A stretch of 64,000 nt of DNA, taken from NCBI RefSeq assembly GCF_001425825.1, contig NZ_LMDM01000034.1, positions 83,294-147,293 on the forward strand. Reading direction: 5' to 3'. The notes beneath the pieces are model-generated. The model was not told the DNA's origin, did not search any database, and was given only the letters and a program-made list of their open reading frames with translations. Both the position numbers and the translations under genes were made by a program. Source of the DNA: Rhizobacter sp. Root1238 (GTDB lineage: Bacteria; Pseudomonadota; Gammaproteobacteria; Burkholderiales; Burkholderiaceae_C). The first letter of the stretch is position 1. Each line of letters begins with the position of its first letter. Shown here one piece after another: positions 63,114-64,000 of this stretch.

Positions 63114-64000
63114 ATGAAACGCATGCTGATCAATGCGACGCAGCCCGAAGAGCGTCGCCTCGCGATCGTCGACGGCCAGAAGCTGCTCGATTTCGAGACC
63201 GAGATCGAAGGCCGCGAGCAACGCAAGGGCAACATCTACAAGGCCGTCGTCACGCGGGTCGAGCCCTCGCTCGAAGCCTGCTTCGTCGACTACGGCGAAG
63301 ACCGCCACGGCTTCCTGCCGTTCAAGGAAATCTCGAAGAACTACTTCCGCGACGGCACGGACGCCCGCAATGCGCGCATCCAGGACGCGATCCGCGAAGG
63401 CGACCAGCTGCTGGTCCAGGTCGAGAAGGAAGAGCGCGGCAACAAGGGCGCTGCCCTGACCACCTTCGTCTCGCTGGCCGGCCGCTACCTGGTGCTGATG
63501 CCCAACAACCCGCGCGGCGGCGGCGTCAGCCGGCGCATCGAGGGCGAGGAGCGCGAGGAGCTGAAGGAAAACCTCGACCAGCTCGAGTACCCGAAGGGCA
63601 TGAGCCTGATCGCCCGCACCGCCGGCATCGGCCGCAGCGCCGTCGAGCTGCAGTGGGACCTGAACTACATGCTGAAGCTGTGGACCGCCATCGACGGCGC
63701 GTCGCAGGGCGGCAAGGGTGCGTTCCTGATCTACCAGGAGTCGTCGCTGGTGATCCGCGCGATCCGCGACTACTTCACGTCGGATGTCGGCGAGATCCTG
63801 ATCGACACCGACGACATCTACGACCAGGCGATGCAGTTCATGAACCACGTGATGCCGGAATCGGCCGCACGTGTGAAGCGCTATCGCGATGATGCCCCGC
63901 TGTTCTCGCGCTTCCAGATCGAGCACCAGATCGAGACCGCGTTCTCGCGCACGGTGAACCTGCCGTCGGGCGGCGCGATCGTGATCGACCACACCGAGGC
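63114..64000 (+). CDS. rne: Ribonuclease E N-terminal part (runs off the right edge)
   Basis: The first 295 codons are present. MKRMLINATQPEERRLAIVDGQKLLDFE is the Rne/Rng start, followed by the S1 domain (KGNIYKAVVTRVEPSLEACFVDYGEDRHGFLPF) and the RNase H-like/5' sensor region (SRRIEGEEREELKENL, IARTAGIGRS). Essential endoribonuclease of mRNA decay and rRNA processing. The ATG follows GAAGGAGCG. Whether a degradosome tail follows cannot be seen. Confidence 0.96.
   Translation, partial: MKRMLINATQPEERRLAIVDGQKLLDFETEIEGREQRKGNIYKAVVTRVEPSLEACFVDYGEDRHGFLPFKEISKNYFRDGTDARNARIQDAIREGDQLLVQVEKEERGNKGAALTTFVSLAGRYLVLMPNNPRGGGVSRRIEGEEREELKENLDQLEYPKGMSLIARTAGIGRSAVELQWDLNYMLKLWTAIDGASQGGKGAFLIYQESSLVIRAIRDYFTSDVGEILIDTDDIYDQAMQFMNHVMPESAARVKRYRDDAPLFSRFQIEHQIETAFSRTVNLPSGGAIVIDHTE

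Noticed and set aside
62496-63992. Open frames in and antisense to the rne leader
   Set aside because: No ribosome sites or family motifs, and the minus-strand frame covers rne itself.

Overview
The window reads as chromosomal DNA of a high-GC betaproteobacterium of the order Burkholderiales. This rests on base composition, the family resemblance of the proteins, and the layout rluC / long leader / rne. No database search was run. No tRNA, rRNA, CRISPR array, insertion sequence or prophage was recognised. About 56 protein genes can be supported, plus regulatory sites.

Left end (1-3731): oxidative purine catabolism, with uraD and puuE on the minus strand beside a GntR-type repressor gene, and uraH-puuD divergent from it. 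A perfect palindrome lies between the two arms. Together these enzymes take urate to allantoin and allantoate. Region 3772-9519 is accessory: an RDD membrane protein, a 42-residue peptide with a double-glycine-type leader behind a near-consensus promoter, a TPR/winged-helix regulator, a clostripain-like (clan CD) protease with a GSPMLPQ repeat between its catalytic residues, and a DUF1360-like membrane protein. This is the best candidate for an undescribed system.

Region 9423-32148: ureD, a glutathione transferase, a DUF4397 lipoprotein, a c-di-GMP/phosphorelay operon (HD-GYP, hybrid kinase, Hpt, HTH-receiver), a Csu-type chaperone-usher pilus operon, a phospholipase D-like protein, the complete urea ABC transporter urtABCDE, and a DUF4143 ATPase with a palindrome at its start codon. 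Region 32171-43755: a LuxR-type response regulator, a type IV pilus minor pilin operon (pilE-fimT-pilV-pilW-pilX-pilY1), and a giant hybrid histidine kinase fused to an NCS1-type transporter domain.

Region 43838-57697: the rest of the urease locus (ureA, hupE/ureJ-like gene, ureB, ureC, ureE, ureF, ureG). It is interrupted by a discoidin/di-haem lipoprotein and a chemotaxis receptor, and again by a two-component pair, a secreted intradiol dioxygenase and a small secreted protein. The right end holds a lower-GC ankyrin protein with a possible caspase-like N-terminus, the rluC-HAD-Rieske-sppA operon and the 5' part of rne behind a leader of about 640 bases.

Metabolically the window joins urate breakdown, urea import and urea hydrolysis to ammonia. 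The urease genes are scattered over about 48 kb instead of forming one operon. The NCS1-fused kinase diverges from ureA and is a plausible sensor of a purine-derived nitrogen source; that role is inference.
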